This document shows, in pieces, positions 23,220 through 34,392 of a DNA stretch of 64,000 nucleotides. The position numbers and the translations under genes were made by a program. The stretch is taken from contig OX235263.1 of the NCBI GenBank assembly GCA_944472135.2, positions 89,250,721-89,314,720 on the forward strand. Reading direction: 5' to 3'. Origin of the DNA: Trichobilharzia regenti. Its lineage: Eukaryota > Platyhelminthes > Trematoda > Strigeidida > Schistosomatidae. Numbering within the stretch: position 1 is the first letter of the stretch; every line of letters starts with the position of its first letter. The notes beneath the pieces were generated by a model. It made no database searches. It was not told where the DNA came from and saw nothing but the letters and a program-made list of their open reading frames with translations.

Positions 23220-23600
23220 GGAATACTCATTTATGGTTACACAGGGGTTCGAACCCTGAACATTCTTGTTACAAGACAAGCTAGTAGACCATTCAGCCAT
23301 TGGGACCGAATTAACTACAGAATCATTGAAAAACCACGGAGTATTGGACAGCTTTTTCGTTCTGTTTTGAGACTCTTCATTAGTATTCACCTACCGGTTT
23401 TCAAACCCAGGAGCTGCAGGTGAAAACGCGATCTTTTAGGTCATTCATCCACTGGAAACCGGCTGATGTACTCCTTTGCCTCGCTTATCCAGTTGTATTT
23501 AAACCTGCTGAGAATGGAGGGTCAGGCGTGAGGCTAGCTACCTTATCCCGCTGCCCTACCTTCCACTTGAAACGTAAAGGAAACAGAAAAGTTAAACTGA
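23220..23600 (-). repeat. Cluster of degenerate SINE pieces
   Basis: Two tRNA-like B boxes ('ggggttcgaaccctg' near 23245 and a weaker one near 23400) with a hammerhead 3' remnant between ('ggagtattggacagc'). It is followed by a family C tail ('tgaggctagctacctt'). Confidence 0.5.
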
Positions 23601-23999
23601 ACACGACTTTTTTCTAATTTTAAACATAATAAGATCATTTTAGTCGAAACGTGCATGGCGCAAAAATGTTGAAAATTGGTTCAAGAGTGTAAAACAAAGT
23701 GACTGCGTCAACTAAGATGGCTGACAAAAGTTATGTTAACCATTACTGAGTCATTCATCACCTGCTTTGAACTGTCACGTTGTCGCTAGAACAATGAAGA
23801 ACGAGGACTCCCGAATGGATTGTGATGTTTTTGAAAGAAGGTGTCCTCTTTCTCCTAATTCCATATCATTTGAATGAATTTGTTTCCCAGCTTAACAATA
23901 TAAAATACACTATAAAATATTTGGAATCATGAGAACTTTTTAGTTGATAACTGGCATTAGATAGAGAGAACAAAGACAGGAAGAACTTTAAGGGAGCAC
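23601..23999. other. No recognisable feature
   Basis: Nothing recognised. Confidence 0.3.
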
Positions 24000-24910
24000 A
24001 GAGCAGGCGGAAATGTTGAAGACAATCAAACAACTTACAACAAGAGGCAACAGTTACTCTAAAAGGAAGAAATTTAAGAAAGGTCACTCTCTACACTTAT
24101 CTAGGCACCACAATTCCAATTACAGACGACTACATAGAAGAGGTTGTCAGCGCCAACCAGAATCGGAAAGTCTAAACAGAGCTTCATTACTCTGAAACCA
24201 GTTTGGAAATCTCCACTCCGCTGAAAAAAACATCGAAATTCGGTTTTTCAATACCAATGTTAAGTCAATCATTGCTTCTGTAAGAGTTGGTAACTTACTT
24301 GGTGCACACATGACGACAAGCATTTATAACTGGCTTAAAATTTTTTCCAACGGATTCCTCCACTCGATACTGAAGATTAAATGACCATAATGAATAAGCA
24401 ACAAGAAACTATGCGATTGAACGAATCGAGTCTGCTGCTCAATAAATATGTCGAAGGAGATGACGATGGATCGGACACACGCTGAGGGATCTGTTGAGTT
24501 GTAACAACAGAAGACAAGGGCCAGGCAACAGATCGTTTTATTATGAAAATCAACACGTATTTATACATATTTCACATACATTATTATAGCTTATGCAAGT
24601 AGACAAGCAGTCATCTGATTGGTTGTTTATCAGAAGTTAGGCAGACAAACGCAGGCTTCTGATTGGTAGTTTCGGGATTCCTCGACAAATACAGTTCTCT
24701 ATCTGCGAATCATATTTTGCCACGTTAACTTTGCTGTGATTGGTTGTTGAATCAGCCTTGCTCATATTTTCTCATGGCCTGCTCTCACCACAGAGTGACA
24801 CTGAGCATCAGACAGTCACTCAAATGAAACATGAATAGGAAACGATAAGTGGAGCGTCACTATGAGGGTCAGGTGAGGGAGATCTTGTGAAGAGGAGGAT
24901 TCTTCAACAG
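24000..24910 (+). mobile_element. RTE LINE fragment, interrupted by a solo LTR
   Basis: Decayed C-terminal RTE coding: KGRNLRKVTLYTYLGTTIP, a WIGHTLRD-type motif near 24465, and after the interruption 'gtcactcaaatgaaac' and 'gtgaagaggag' as in other copies. Many stops. The break is at 24500-24792. Confidence 0.65.
24500..24792. mobile_element. Candidate solo LTR, 293 bp
   Basis: Begins TGTAACAACAG and ends CTCACCACA, that is TGT...ACA as in retroviral-type LTRs. GAGT stands immediately on both sides (24496-24499 and 24793-24796), a 4-bp target duplication. A diverged, inverted partial copy lies at 51895-52165. No internal gag or pol is left. Orientation cannot be set. The parent element is not identified. 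Confidence 0.6.
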
Positions 24911-25035
24911 TACTCATCCGTTGTCACACCATAGATCAAATATATGACCTTTGGGTTTACAAAATGAACACACTTATCTTTCACAACTACTCAAAGTGGA
25001 TCTTAACGACGTATATACTTTAGGTTTATTATGAT

Positions 25036-25995
25036 TCTCGATGTCCAATGTCATCGGTGGTGAGTACACGCTTTATTGTTCAACTCTCATTAGAACTTTG
25101 TTTTGATGTAGTTGTGTTCTCTGAGCCAGCTGGATGGTTGATTTGCGAAGTTTTCATTGCCCTGTTTGCTAGGCAACATCTTCAGCGCATACATCAATTC
25201 GATGAAGTGAGTTTTCAGATTTATCCACGAGTTTCTTGGTCATCTTTCCTCGCTGGTAACCTTGAACGTGATTGGTTGTTTTTGTGTGTTTTCACGTCCT
25301 CTACACTGCTATTTGTATTGGAACTGATTGTTTCCTTGACCTGAACTTTGACCCTTTATGTGTAACATTTCACTCTTATCGATCGGTAAATTCTGTTTAT
25401 CTCGATGTGTCTATTTATTGACGATTCCATGAAATACCAGACTTCTAAATATCCTCTAGCATTCTTAGTGTTTCCTATGTCTAATGTTTGAACGCTGGTT
25501 GTCCCATTCGAATTAATGCCCGTTGTCTGTATGCAGCGATATGATGGAGTACATTTCATGTTTTTTGACGGCTAGTTTATGAGCATAGATACAAAGACGA
25601 AGGGGACGTCCACATTGGCCAGTGTAGTGCTTTTCGCAGTTTTTACAATTTATTTTGTAGATGATGTTGGTTTTATCTTCTTTCGTTGTTGATTCTTTTG
25701 GTTGACACAGGACTGGTTTGCTGAGTGGAAAGATTTTGTTGGTTTGTATGTGACGTCAGTGATTTCTGAGATGTCCTTTATAACATATGGTAGGGTGATT
25801 TTCTTTGCGTTTTCTTTAGGAGCCTTTAATTTGATTGGTTGGCTTGGAAGTATATGTCTTTTGATGAAATTCCGTGGATATCCATTCTTTTGAAATAGGT
25901 CCATGAGATATCTTTCTTCAAACTCCTTACCCAACTCATGGAGAAATCTAAAAACTCAATTGAAATTGCAGTATCTGTTGAAGATGTTGCCTAGT
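25036..25995 (-). mobile_element. Penelope-like element, GIY-YIG part
   Basis: Minus strand 25934-25650 reads MGKEFEERYLMDLFQKNGYP and YKPTKSFHSANQSC, then around 25650-25560 a GIY-YIG start (INCKNCEKHYTGQCGRPLRL), then HTDNGH..EWDN and a short C-terminal piece. The + strand block 'agttgtgttctctgagcca' near 25107 is the 3' untranslated part, shared with 59.6 kb. Frames are broken. Confidence 0.7.
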
Positions 25996-26311
25996 AGGGC
26001 AATTAAAGCTTCAAAATCATCCACCTGAGCTACAAATCTTCTAAATCATTAACGAGCAGGAGATTAATTTTTCAAACATTGAAAAGTGACTGAAATTTCT
26101 CTAAAATGCAACACTTGGAAACGTTAAAGATTGAACTGTTGCGTTGAAAGAATTATTAACTTTCATTATTCGACTCTGTACCCACTACTTATCTGATCAC
26201 TTTGAACAAGATAGAATGACCTCCATTTAACTATCACGCGTATATTTGAGCTTTTTTTAATACCACTTTATTTGTGACTTTATTTTATTTTACTTTATTT
26301 ATTTATTTATT

Positions 26312-26505
26312 TTTTTGATTACAGCTTGATTCCACACTGTAGTTTTGGTACAAGTATGGAATTTTCAGCATGGATATCGGTAGCCCAAATTTAACAGGCC
26401 AACCATAGATATCATGTGTGCGTCGGCAGGGGATCGAACCTCGGACCATGTACATGGTCGGCGAGAGTGCTAACCACTGTGCCACGAAACCAAACCAAAT
26501 CATAC
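26312..26505 (-). repeat. tRNA-derived SINE (family B)
   Basis: Minus strand: A box 'tggcacagtggttag', palindromic 'ccatgtacatgg' in the anticodon arm, B box 'aggttcgatcccc', then a 'ctgaaaattccatacttg' body and a poly-A/AATA tail. Lies inside the palindrome arm; partner at 30700-30893. Confidence 0.75.
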
Positions 26506-26842
26506 CGATAATATTTATTTGATAATTTTATTGTAAAACATATGTCATTTTACCATAATAGTCCCACGGTCTGCTTCCACAAAATGATAAACAAATGGGA
26601 TATGATAAAATCTCAATAATTCTCGACTTTTGATTGGTTAATTTGAAAGAGTAAAAATAAAATAACCGTAATATACACTTTATTGCATGATTGTGCCCTT
26701 CTAGTCTAGTTAGCGTGAACAAATTTTTCTTAAAATTATTTAACCATTGTTTACGTTCAACAGCTGTCTCTCTTCTTTTACAAATAATGGGAAGTAAATT
26801 TAATAATTCCCATTGTAGCATTAAAAAAAACACAATATTCAG

Positions 26843-29240
26843 AGGAACATAACATATATAACATAAGCTTTATTCCAAATCAGTACTTGTGATACAGAAT
26901 GGAATTCTCAGCATTTTACTACAATATTGCATCCAGTTTTTACATTAACAATAAATAAAGTTCTACATAGATTAAAGTTATCTCAACAACATATTAGTAT
27001 GTCGGTAGCAAAGCCAAAATTAAAGTGTTTGAAGGTGTTAGAAAAGTAGATACTACTAGCATATTTACTGGCGTAAGCGATAGCAAAATGGTCGAGATAT
27101 ACAGAGTGTGAAAGAACGAACAAGAATGTTTTAAGTAGAGTTTGCAAGGAAGAGAGAAACAAAACAGCACATAACAAAAATAAATACAGAATGAAGAGCG
27201 AGAAAACGTTGTACCTATAAATGATGTGAGTTGGAAAGACGAGATCCATTGGTTCTACTGACTATTTAATAAGTTAAAGGTTTCATGCCTGATGCATTCT
27301 TTATCGCACAGAACACGGGCTAGGTAGGGTATGGATGAGTTTTTGTACTTACTAGTGCGGGCATATAGTTTCCTATATAGGCTTCTTGTTTTCCCTGAAG
27401 AGATACATGGGGAGAGTTGTGAATGTAGAGGGTGTTGTGAGTCAGATAAAATGGATTTCGCCCATTTTTCACATGAGTCCATGTGCCTGTCCACCAGAAT
27501 ATTAACAAGCTGGCTAAGTGGCAAACTGCTTACCCTGCTGACAACCTTTAACATCCTACGTAATAAGGTATAGTCTTTCTTCAATAGCCCAGGAAAGACT
27601 AAGGGGGAGCAATAGAGAATAATAGGCAGAATACGGGAGTTAACAAATTGTAGGAGTAAGGGTTGGGTTACACCAGAATGTCTTAACTTCTTGATGTAGA
27701 AGGTAAGACGGTATATTTTCTTGGAAATCGTCAAGATATGAGACGACCAGGAAAGATCAGAAGATAGAGTGACGCCTAGGTATTTAATTTCCGACTTGGT
27801 TTCTATTTCACTGCCATCTATGTTGCACACCTCGTGAGTGCTAACCAGTTTGTTTAGGTCAGATTTATGCCTAAGGTGAAATTAACTGTTTGGCATTTGG
27901 AGGGGTTTAAGGTTAGACCGTTTTCCTTGGACCATTGGCTAATTTCTGATAAGAAGCCATTTAGTTTAGAGCAGTCACTTTGACATTTGACAGGTAAAGA
28001 TACAGTTAGGTCATCAGCATATTTGACAAAGTTAATGTCATTTGAAGACGGTAGGTCATGTAGGAAGAATGAAAAGAGAAGTGGGGAGAGTACAGCACCT
28101 TGGGGGACACCAGCTTCTGTGAGCACAGCAGAGGAGGATTGGCCTTTGTATACGGTGTACTGCATTCTGTTTGAAAAGTAGGAATGCAACCAGTTAGTGA
28201 CCCAGGACTCGGTTTGTGTCATGGAGAGCTTATTTAGCAAGAGACTTCTAGGTACAGAGTCGAAAGCAGAAGTAAAGTCAAGAAACGTGCAGCGGACATA
28301 TTTGGCACCTTTGTCTAATGATGAGACAATACTGTTGTGTAAGACGGCTGCAGCGTCTAAAGTACTCCTACCCTGTCTGTAGGCAAATTGTTTGGGGTCT
28401 TCGAAGCTTTTAAGGGAGGGTTCGAGTTTAAGAAGTACTAGTTTTTCCATGAGCTTTAGAAACGGGGAAGTGATGGCGATGGGTCTGAACTTTACGTTCT
28501 TGCTATTTCCAGGTTTAGGGACAGGGACTATTTTAATGTCTTTCCATGGAACAGGTACAACGTTTTCGGAGAAAGAAGCATTTAGGATATTAGTTAGAGG
28601 AAACATAAAGCATCTGCACATTGTTTTAGAACATATGCAGGTATGCCATCAGGGCCAAGACTATGTGAGGGCTTAAGAGTTTTAAGACATTTCAAAACAT
28701 CGAGAGTATTGAAGTCCTGGAAGTTATCAGCTACAAGATTGGTAACGTTAGAAGTGGTTATAGTAGAAGGAGAGCGTATAAAAGACAGATTAAGAGCATT
28801 AACATCACAAGAGGGAAAAACATTACATCGCTTACTATTGCCAGTAATTTCATTGAAAAGTTTCCACATGCTGTTAGGAGATTTGCATGATAAAAGTGTT
28901 TGGTTATAGATAGCATTAAGATTTTTGATTTCAGATTTGATTTGAGCATTAATCTTTTTAAGTCCTAACTTGTCTTTGCATTTATATAACATTTCTTTTT
29001 GCCTGCGAAGTTGTTTGAGATGGGGAGACGAGAAGCGGTCGAGGCGTTTGAACAGTGTTTGTTTGGGACAGCATATGTCGAGGCAGAACTTGAGATAATC
29101 CATTATATTGGTGATTGAGGAAAGACTCTTTCTAACAACGAATTTATTATCAAGCTGTACAATCGTATATATATGGTTGTATAAAGAAATTATATCCGGT
29201 GAGGGAATTAGGTCAAAGGAGTGAGTGAATACATCGAATA
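26843..29240 (-). mobile_element. CR1-clade LINE (SR1-like), long copy
   Basis: From the 5' side: pre-RT region (DIISLYNHIYTIVQLDNKFV, CPKQTLFKRLDRFSS, SLGPDGIPAYVLKQCADA) frame 29262-28594. Then RT in a second frame 28621-27854: VPVPKPGNSKNVKFRPIAIT, LDFTSAFDSVPRSLLL, GVPQGAVLSPLLFSFFLHDL, catalytic FVKYADDLTVSLP, and NGLTLNPSKCQTVNF. The thumb and C-terminus follow in a third frame, 27830-27255: EIKYLGVTLSSDLSWSSHIL. The 3' end is 'ggaataaagcttatg' near 26860. Two frameshifts break it, but the YADD catalytic box is intact. The best-preserved LINE in the window. Confidence 0.88.
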
Positions 29241-29573
29241 ATAATAGTAGTATGAAATGCATTTAAAATGTTTGTGATTATAGTCATAGTTAAATGTCAA
29301 GTGGCAAAATAATTATTTTCATATATAGAATAATACAAAAGGTGTATAGATATTGTTGGAAAGGGATACATAATTATAGGATTAGTAGGCTGATACAAAG
29401 CGTTACATAACATGGTGTGAAATTTGACAAGATAGAATTGAATATTGTAAAATATGATTTTGGATTTAGAATGACAAGTGGGACAAGAGGAAACATCGCA
29501 GTAATGAAAGAAAGGTACGTAGATTAATTAAATAATTAAAATACATACATAAATAAATGTCTATCCCTCTACA

Positions 29574-29890
29574 GCCAATGTAAATTGCTCCACCTTGGCC
29601 GTAGCCAGATAACACAGCTTTCCACACGGATACGAGAACATATTTCAGCCAGATGGTTTTATAATGGAGAAAGGAAACGTGTGCGAAGCTCAATTCTAGA
29701 ATACCTAATAGACTGCTGTAACTCTGTCAACCCTGACCATGATTTTAAGATCATCTATCGAATCCATGATAAATTGGCGCGTTTCCTTCGTTGCAGACCT
29801 GTAAAGACAGTGGATGCTTTGGTCATTCATGAATTTAAGCCAGACCTTTGTGTGCAAAAGAAGTATGTACAATCCCTACTTGTGCCTTAA
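29574..29890 (+). mobile_element. Penelope-like element C-terminal piece at the palindrome centre
   Basis: Reads LSTRIREHISARWFYNGERK, RSSILEYLIDCCNSVNPDHD, FKIIYRIHDKLARFL and IHEFKPDLCVQKKYVQSLLV, then a stop. This is the part downstream of the GIY-YIG core, matching 33.7-34.0 kb. It is the only unpaired stretch between the two palindrome arms, which begin with the PLE 3' flank on both sides. Confidence 0.7.
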
Positions 29891-31169
29891 CCGTGTAGGG
29901 ATAGACATTTATTTATGTATGTATTTTAATTATTTAATTAATCTACGTACCTTTCTTTCATTACTGCGATGTTTCCTCTTGTCCCACTTGTCATTCTAAA
30001 TCCAAAATCATATTTTACAATATTCAATTCTATCTTGTCAAATTTCACACCATGTTATGTAACGCTTTGTATCAGCCTACTAATCCTATAATTATGTATC
30101 CCTTTCCAACAATATCTATACACCTTTTGTATTATTCTATATATGAAAATAATTATTTTGTCACTTGACATTTAACTATGACTATAATCACAAACATTTT
30201 AAATGCATTTCATACTACTATTATTATTCGATGTATTCACTCACTCCTTTGACCTAATTCCCTCACCGGATATAATTTCTTTATACAACCATATATATAC
30301 GATTGTACAGCTTGATAATAAATTCGTTGTTAGAAAGAGTCTTTCCTCTGAATATTGTGTTTTTTTTTAATGCTACAATGGGAATTATTAAATTTACTTC
30401 CCATTATTTGTAAAAGAAGAGAGACAGCTGTTGAACATAAACAATGGTTAAATAATTTTAAGAAAAATTTGTTCACGCTAACTAGACTAGAAGGGCACAA
30501 TCATGCAATAAAGTGTATATTACGGTTATTTTATTTTTACTCTTTCAAATTAACCAATCAAAAGTCGAGAATTATTGAGATTTTATCATATCCCATTTGT
30601 TTATCATTTTGTGGAAGCAGACCGTGGGACTATTATGGTAAAATGACATATGTTTTACAATAAAATTATCAAATAAATATTATCGGTATGATTTGGTTTG
30701 GTTTCGTGGCACAGTGGTTAGCACTCTCGCCGACCATGTACATGGTCCGAGGTTCGATCCCCTGCCGACGCACACATGATATCTATGGTTGGCCTGTTAA
30801 ATTTGGGCTACCGATATCCATGCTGAAAATTCCATACTTGTACCAAAACTACAGTGTGGAATCAAGCTGTAATCAAAATAAATAAATCAATAAATAAAGT
30901 AAAATAAAATAAAGTCACAAATAAAGTGGTATTAAAAAAAGCTCAAATATACGCGTGATAGTTAAATGGAGGTCATTCAGTCTTGTTCAAGGTCATCAGA
31001 TAAGTAGTGGGTACAGAGACGAATAATGAAAGTTATTAATTCTTTCAACGCAACAGTTCAATCTTTAACGTTTCCAAGTGTTGCATTTTAGAGAAATTTC
31101 AGTCACTTTTCAATGTTTGAAAAATTAATCTCCTGCTCGTTAATGATTTAGAAGATTTGTAGCTCAGTT
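29891..31169. repeat. Right arm of the large palindrome
   Basis: Inverted copy of 26025-26842 plus 29119-29573. At about 30343-30350 it passes directly from the CR1 5' piece ('agaaagagtctttcctc') to the sequence beyond the CR1 3' end ('tgaatattgtg'). The LINE interior is therefore absent here. Confidence 0.85.
30700..30893 (+). repeat. tRNA-derived SINE (family B)
   Basis: Mirror copy of 26312-26505: A box 'tggcacagtggttag' near 30706, B box 'aggttcgatcccc' near 30749, AATAAATAA-type tail. Confidence 0.75.
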
Positions 31170-31189
31170 GTATGACTTTGATACACACC

Positions 31190-32798
31190 TTCGATCTAAT
31201 TCCCTCATCGAATATAATTTCTTAAGTAAAACCATAAATTTGAATATAGCAAGGAAAACAGTGGTGGTTTGTGTAGAATAATATGGTAACCTCATCGCTT
31301 ATTTCGGTGGCTTTTCATCAGCTGAGATGCTAACAGCCTAAATAAATTATGAGGTTTATGTACAGAAACGTTTTAACATGCTTGCAAAGTTTACATGTTG
31401 TCAGTTGACAGAAAGTTCCACAATTAGTAAACATTGCTCAGAAAATTGCGCTTATATTTTTTTTACACGGGCAGTTCATGTCTAAACAAAATAAATGTAT
31501 GCATATAATGGTAAAGGAGTTACATAATAAAGATGAGATGTGTCTTAGATGCATGGTGACTAATAAATTAGGTAACAATCTACTGAGTTGAACTCAAATC
31601 AAAGAAACAAGAGACAAGCGAAATTACAGATTATCAAAGGATGGTGAGGTTAAAGACAAAGATTACTTAATCAGATGAGAAAAAAAGACATCCAGTTACC
31701 AAGGCTAGGAAAGACTTATAACTACCTCTTTCTGAACACATAAATCTTGTTTCAAGCGTTTGATAGAAATTGGTTCGGCAGACTTGAGGAGCATGGAGCT
31801 CCTTTCTCTATTGATAATTTTGAAGGATTTCTCGATTTCCACCTCATGACCCGTGTCGAGAAGATGTCTGGTAATACCGCTACTATAAGAGTTTTCTTCC
31901 TTGAGACGTAGGCTTTTCGGCACATGTTCAGAAAATCGGAGGCGTGCCTTTCTTTCTGTTCTCCCAATGTAACTGCTCCTGCAGATACACGAAAATTTGT
32001 ATACACAGTTGGAGTCAACATGAGAAGGGTATCTATCGACTTTTGACTGCACCAAAGAGCATGTTGTTCGATGGACGGGAACCAACTTAGCCAACTGCAG
32101 GATAAGCTCTGGCTAGTGACGTTCTCAGTCTTTCTGTTGGCCATTTCTGCAACGTCTTCGCCTTTAAAATCTAGTTGAATGAACACAGGCTTTTTTCAAC
32201 TGTAATTTGTTTGGTATTTGGGCCTTCACATCTTCCACATTTGTTAATGAATCTTTGAGGATAACCGTTGTTTTTCAGCACCTTTTCGAGATTCGTAAAT
32301 TCTTCCTCTAGTTTCTCTGCAGAGCGTATTCTCCTCGCTCTATAGTACAGAGTCTTGACTAGTGCTCGTTTATAACTAGCAATTTGGACAAAAACTATTA
32401 AAATGTAAGTATTGTCCATTCCATGTGGGCTTTCGGTAGATTGAACTCTGGAGACTACCATCTTCTAGGCGTAGATTTGAACCAGCTCTTGTTGTCTTCA
32501 TCAACTTGAGTAAGGTCATTCAGCTGATAGAATAGGTTTTCAAATTGAGCTGCGACATCAGTTCTATTGACTAAGTTATTCAGGATATGGAAGTTAAATC
32601 CGACGGAAAGCACTTCCATTTCAATGCGGCTTAAATTCAAACTCGACAGATTATACACAAACTCCTCAGGATTTTCTGGGACGACTTCATATATTTTTTC
32701 CTTCGTCAGGGATTTTGTCGGGGTTTTATAAAAATTTGCACATAAATGTATACGATTGTACAGCTTGATAATAAATTCGTTGTTGAAAAGTAAATCTG
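31190..32798 (-). mobile_element. Penelope-like element, RT deleted
   Basis: Minus strand: 5' piece 32740-32455 (LCANFYKTPTKSLTKEKIYE, EVLSVGFNFHILNN). It joins directly to the region after the RT (HGMDNTYILIVFVQIASYK, KVLKNNGYPQRFINKC at 32.4-32.2 kb). Next is a well-kept GIY-YIG domain at 32.1-31.9 kb (NCVYKFSCICRSSYIGRTER, FSEHVPKSLRL, HLLDTGHEVEIEKSFKIINR). The RT with YVDD is missing. The 3' flank 31231-31530 is the same repeat as the inverted arms at 51.5 and 53.4 kb. Confidence 0.75.
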
Positions 32799-32814
32799 AA
32801 TCAATGCAGAGCAT

Positions 32815-33031
32815 CATCGGCAGTACGGACCCACTGGGATTCGAACCAAGGGCCTTCCGGTTACAAGGCAAGCTCGTATACCATTCAGCCACTGCCGATG
32901 ATTCTCTAACTAGGATGAAACAGCAGCTGTCCAGTACTCCCTGTGGCTGGTCTTCAATGGTTCTCTAACTGATATCAGTCCGTGATCAACTTGTAAAAAC
33001 ATAACAAACCCTTACAAACCAAACTATAGAA
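32815..33031 (+). repeat. Hammerhead SINE with inverted 5' half and 16-bp target duplication
   Basis: AATCAATGCAGAGCAT stands on both sides (32799-32814 and 33032-33047). Inside, the tRNA-like part (32815-about 32893) is reversed (B box 'gggattcgaacc' on the + strand means minus-oriented). The hammerhead/tail half (about 32892-33031) is forward, with core CCGATGA. The block 'catcggcag' is repeated inverted at the switch point. Confidence 0.75.
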
Positions 33032-33047
33032 AATCAATGCAGAGCAT

Positions 33048-33470
33048 TAAATTTAAAAATAAAAAAACTAAAAATTTTCCACACATACTCACACACACGC
33101 AAAAAAACCGAATAAAAATAAGCAATAAGGCACAATTTTTGTTTCCGGTAGACCCTTTTATTTTATAGATGATTAAGTAATGAAATTGACTGAAGGCAAG
33201 TAGTAATTTCTACTCTCTAGTTCACTTCCTTTTTGTACTGATGAGTCGTGTTCATTAACTTTTTGTTTTTACCATTCACATAACAATGCTTTATGCCTTG
33301 TGATTTGTTATCAAACTATTTCAATATACTAAATATTCCCATAGTAAAATTTAGAACAAGACATTTAAGCGAACAATATTGTACTTTCAATTAGATCTCA
33401 TCAGGCTTAACTCTAATACATATATAAGTTTACAAATGAAATTCAGATATAAACCAATCATACTATTATT
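33048..33470. other. AT-rich non-coding
   Basis: No gene; poly-A rich near 33050-33110. Confidence 0.35.
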
Positions 33471-34320
33471 GTTTCATGTATTCCCACCTTCGACCTAATT
33501 CCCTCATCGGATATAATTTCTTAAGTAAAACCATAAATATATACGATTGTACAGCTTGTTTGTTATTCTCTAGCCGACGAATGATTGGGACGCAAATGAA
33601 GGATAAGCTAGACAGTTTTGCCATATCTATGTGCATTTATCAACTCAACTGCACCTGCAGTGACAGTTATGTTGGGCGTACTACTAGACAGCTTAGCCAA
33701 CGGTGTTAGTGAACATCTCCTATCGTGGTAGTTTGGCAAAGGACAGACAAAAACAATCCGTAGCTCAATTTTGTCACATTTAATTGATATTGTTTATGTA
33801 GTGGAGAAAACGAAAGCTTTCAATATAATTCATCGTATCCCACCGAATCTTTCCAAGAGACTTCGTATTCGTCTACTGCACACACAGCTGAGGCAGGCGA
33901 TAGACATTCGAACTATTAAACCTAAACTATGCATTCAAAAGAAGTTCGTACAGCCATTATCCCTCCCTCCGTTGGCCTATTAAGACATAACCAACTAAAG
34001 ACTTCTACACCACCCCTTATTTATATTTTCAACCCTTTTCTTATCATCTTTTAATCTTATCACATCTTCACTAAAAACGTGTCTCATTTCTTTCTCTTAC
34101 AATCTAACATTACTGAATCATTTCATTTGTTTTTACTAACCTTTATCGACTACTTCCACCTGAACAATTGTTTGTTTAATCATACTGTTTTTCATTATTC
34201 GTTTTATCACCCAGATCTCCTCACTTTTCCATCCTTATTATTGATAAGACAATTATTATTATTATCGTTACTACTATTATGACTAATTTCACAATTTATA
34301 TTCACCCTCGTATTATCCTA
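33471..34320 (+). mobile_element. Penelope-like element, GIY-YIG end
   Basis: 33476-33709 runs from a CR1-type 5' piece ('cctaattccctcatcggata') into a GIY-YIG domain (MCIYQLNCTCSDSYVGRTTR, QLSQRC). One frameshift later the C-terminus follows, with RSSILSHLIDIVYVVEKTKA, FNIIHRIPPNLSKRLRIRLL and IKPKLCIQKKFVQPLSLPPL at about 33755-33983. 34000-34320 is the AT-rich 3' untranslated part. The long frame 34079-34282 there is not a gene. Confidence 0.72.
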
Positions 34321-34392
34321 TAGACAAAACACCATGATTGGTTTATATTTGTATCAAAGTATTTGATAAGATGTAATTGCGTGAAATATTCC

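Larger units (their letters stand above)
26025..29573. repeat. Left arm of a large palindrome
   Basis: 26025-26842 together with 29119-29573 is the reverse complement of 29891-31169. The two pieces are separated on this side by the CR1 LINE body. Identity is very high: a 101-codon frame at 26833-26528 differs from its partner at 30361-30663 by one visible residue (R/H). Confidence 0.85.

Noticed and set aside
23052..23423. 123-codon plus-strand frame
   Set aside because: Its second half runs through SINE sequence with reversed B boxes; no domain and no splice context.
25048..25344. 98-codon plus-strand frame with hydrophobic end
   Set aside because: It overlaps the PLE 3' flank (shared with 59.6 kb) in antisense; no conservation of the frame.
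26312..26505. Possible true tRNA gene
   Set aside because: A and B boxes are present, but the unit continues into a 3' body and A-rich tail and occurs at least six times, so it is a SINE. None of the other tRNA-like heads looked like a stand-alone tRNA.
27331..28909. Several plus-strand frames across 27.3-28.9 kb
   Set aside because: They are antisense to the CR1 reverse transcriptase, whose motifs (YADD, GVPQGAVLSP) are on the minus strand.
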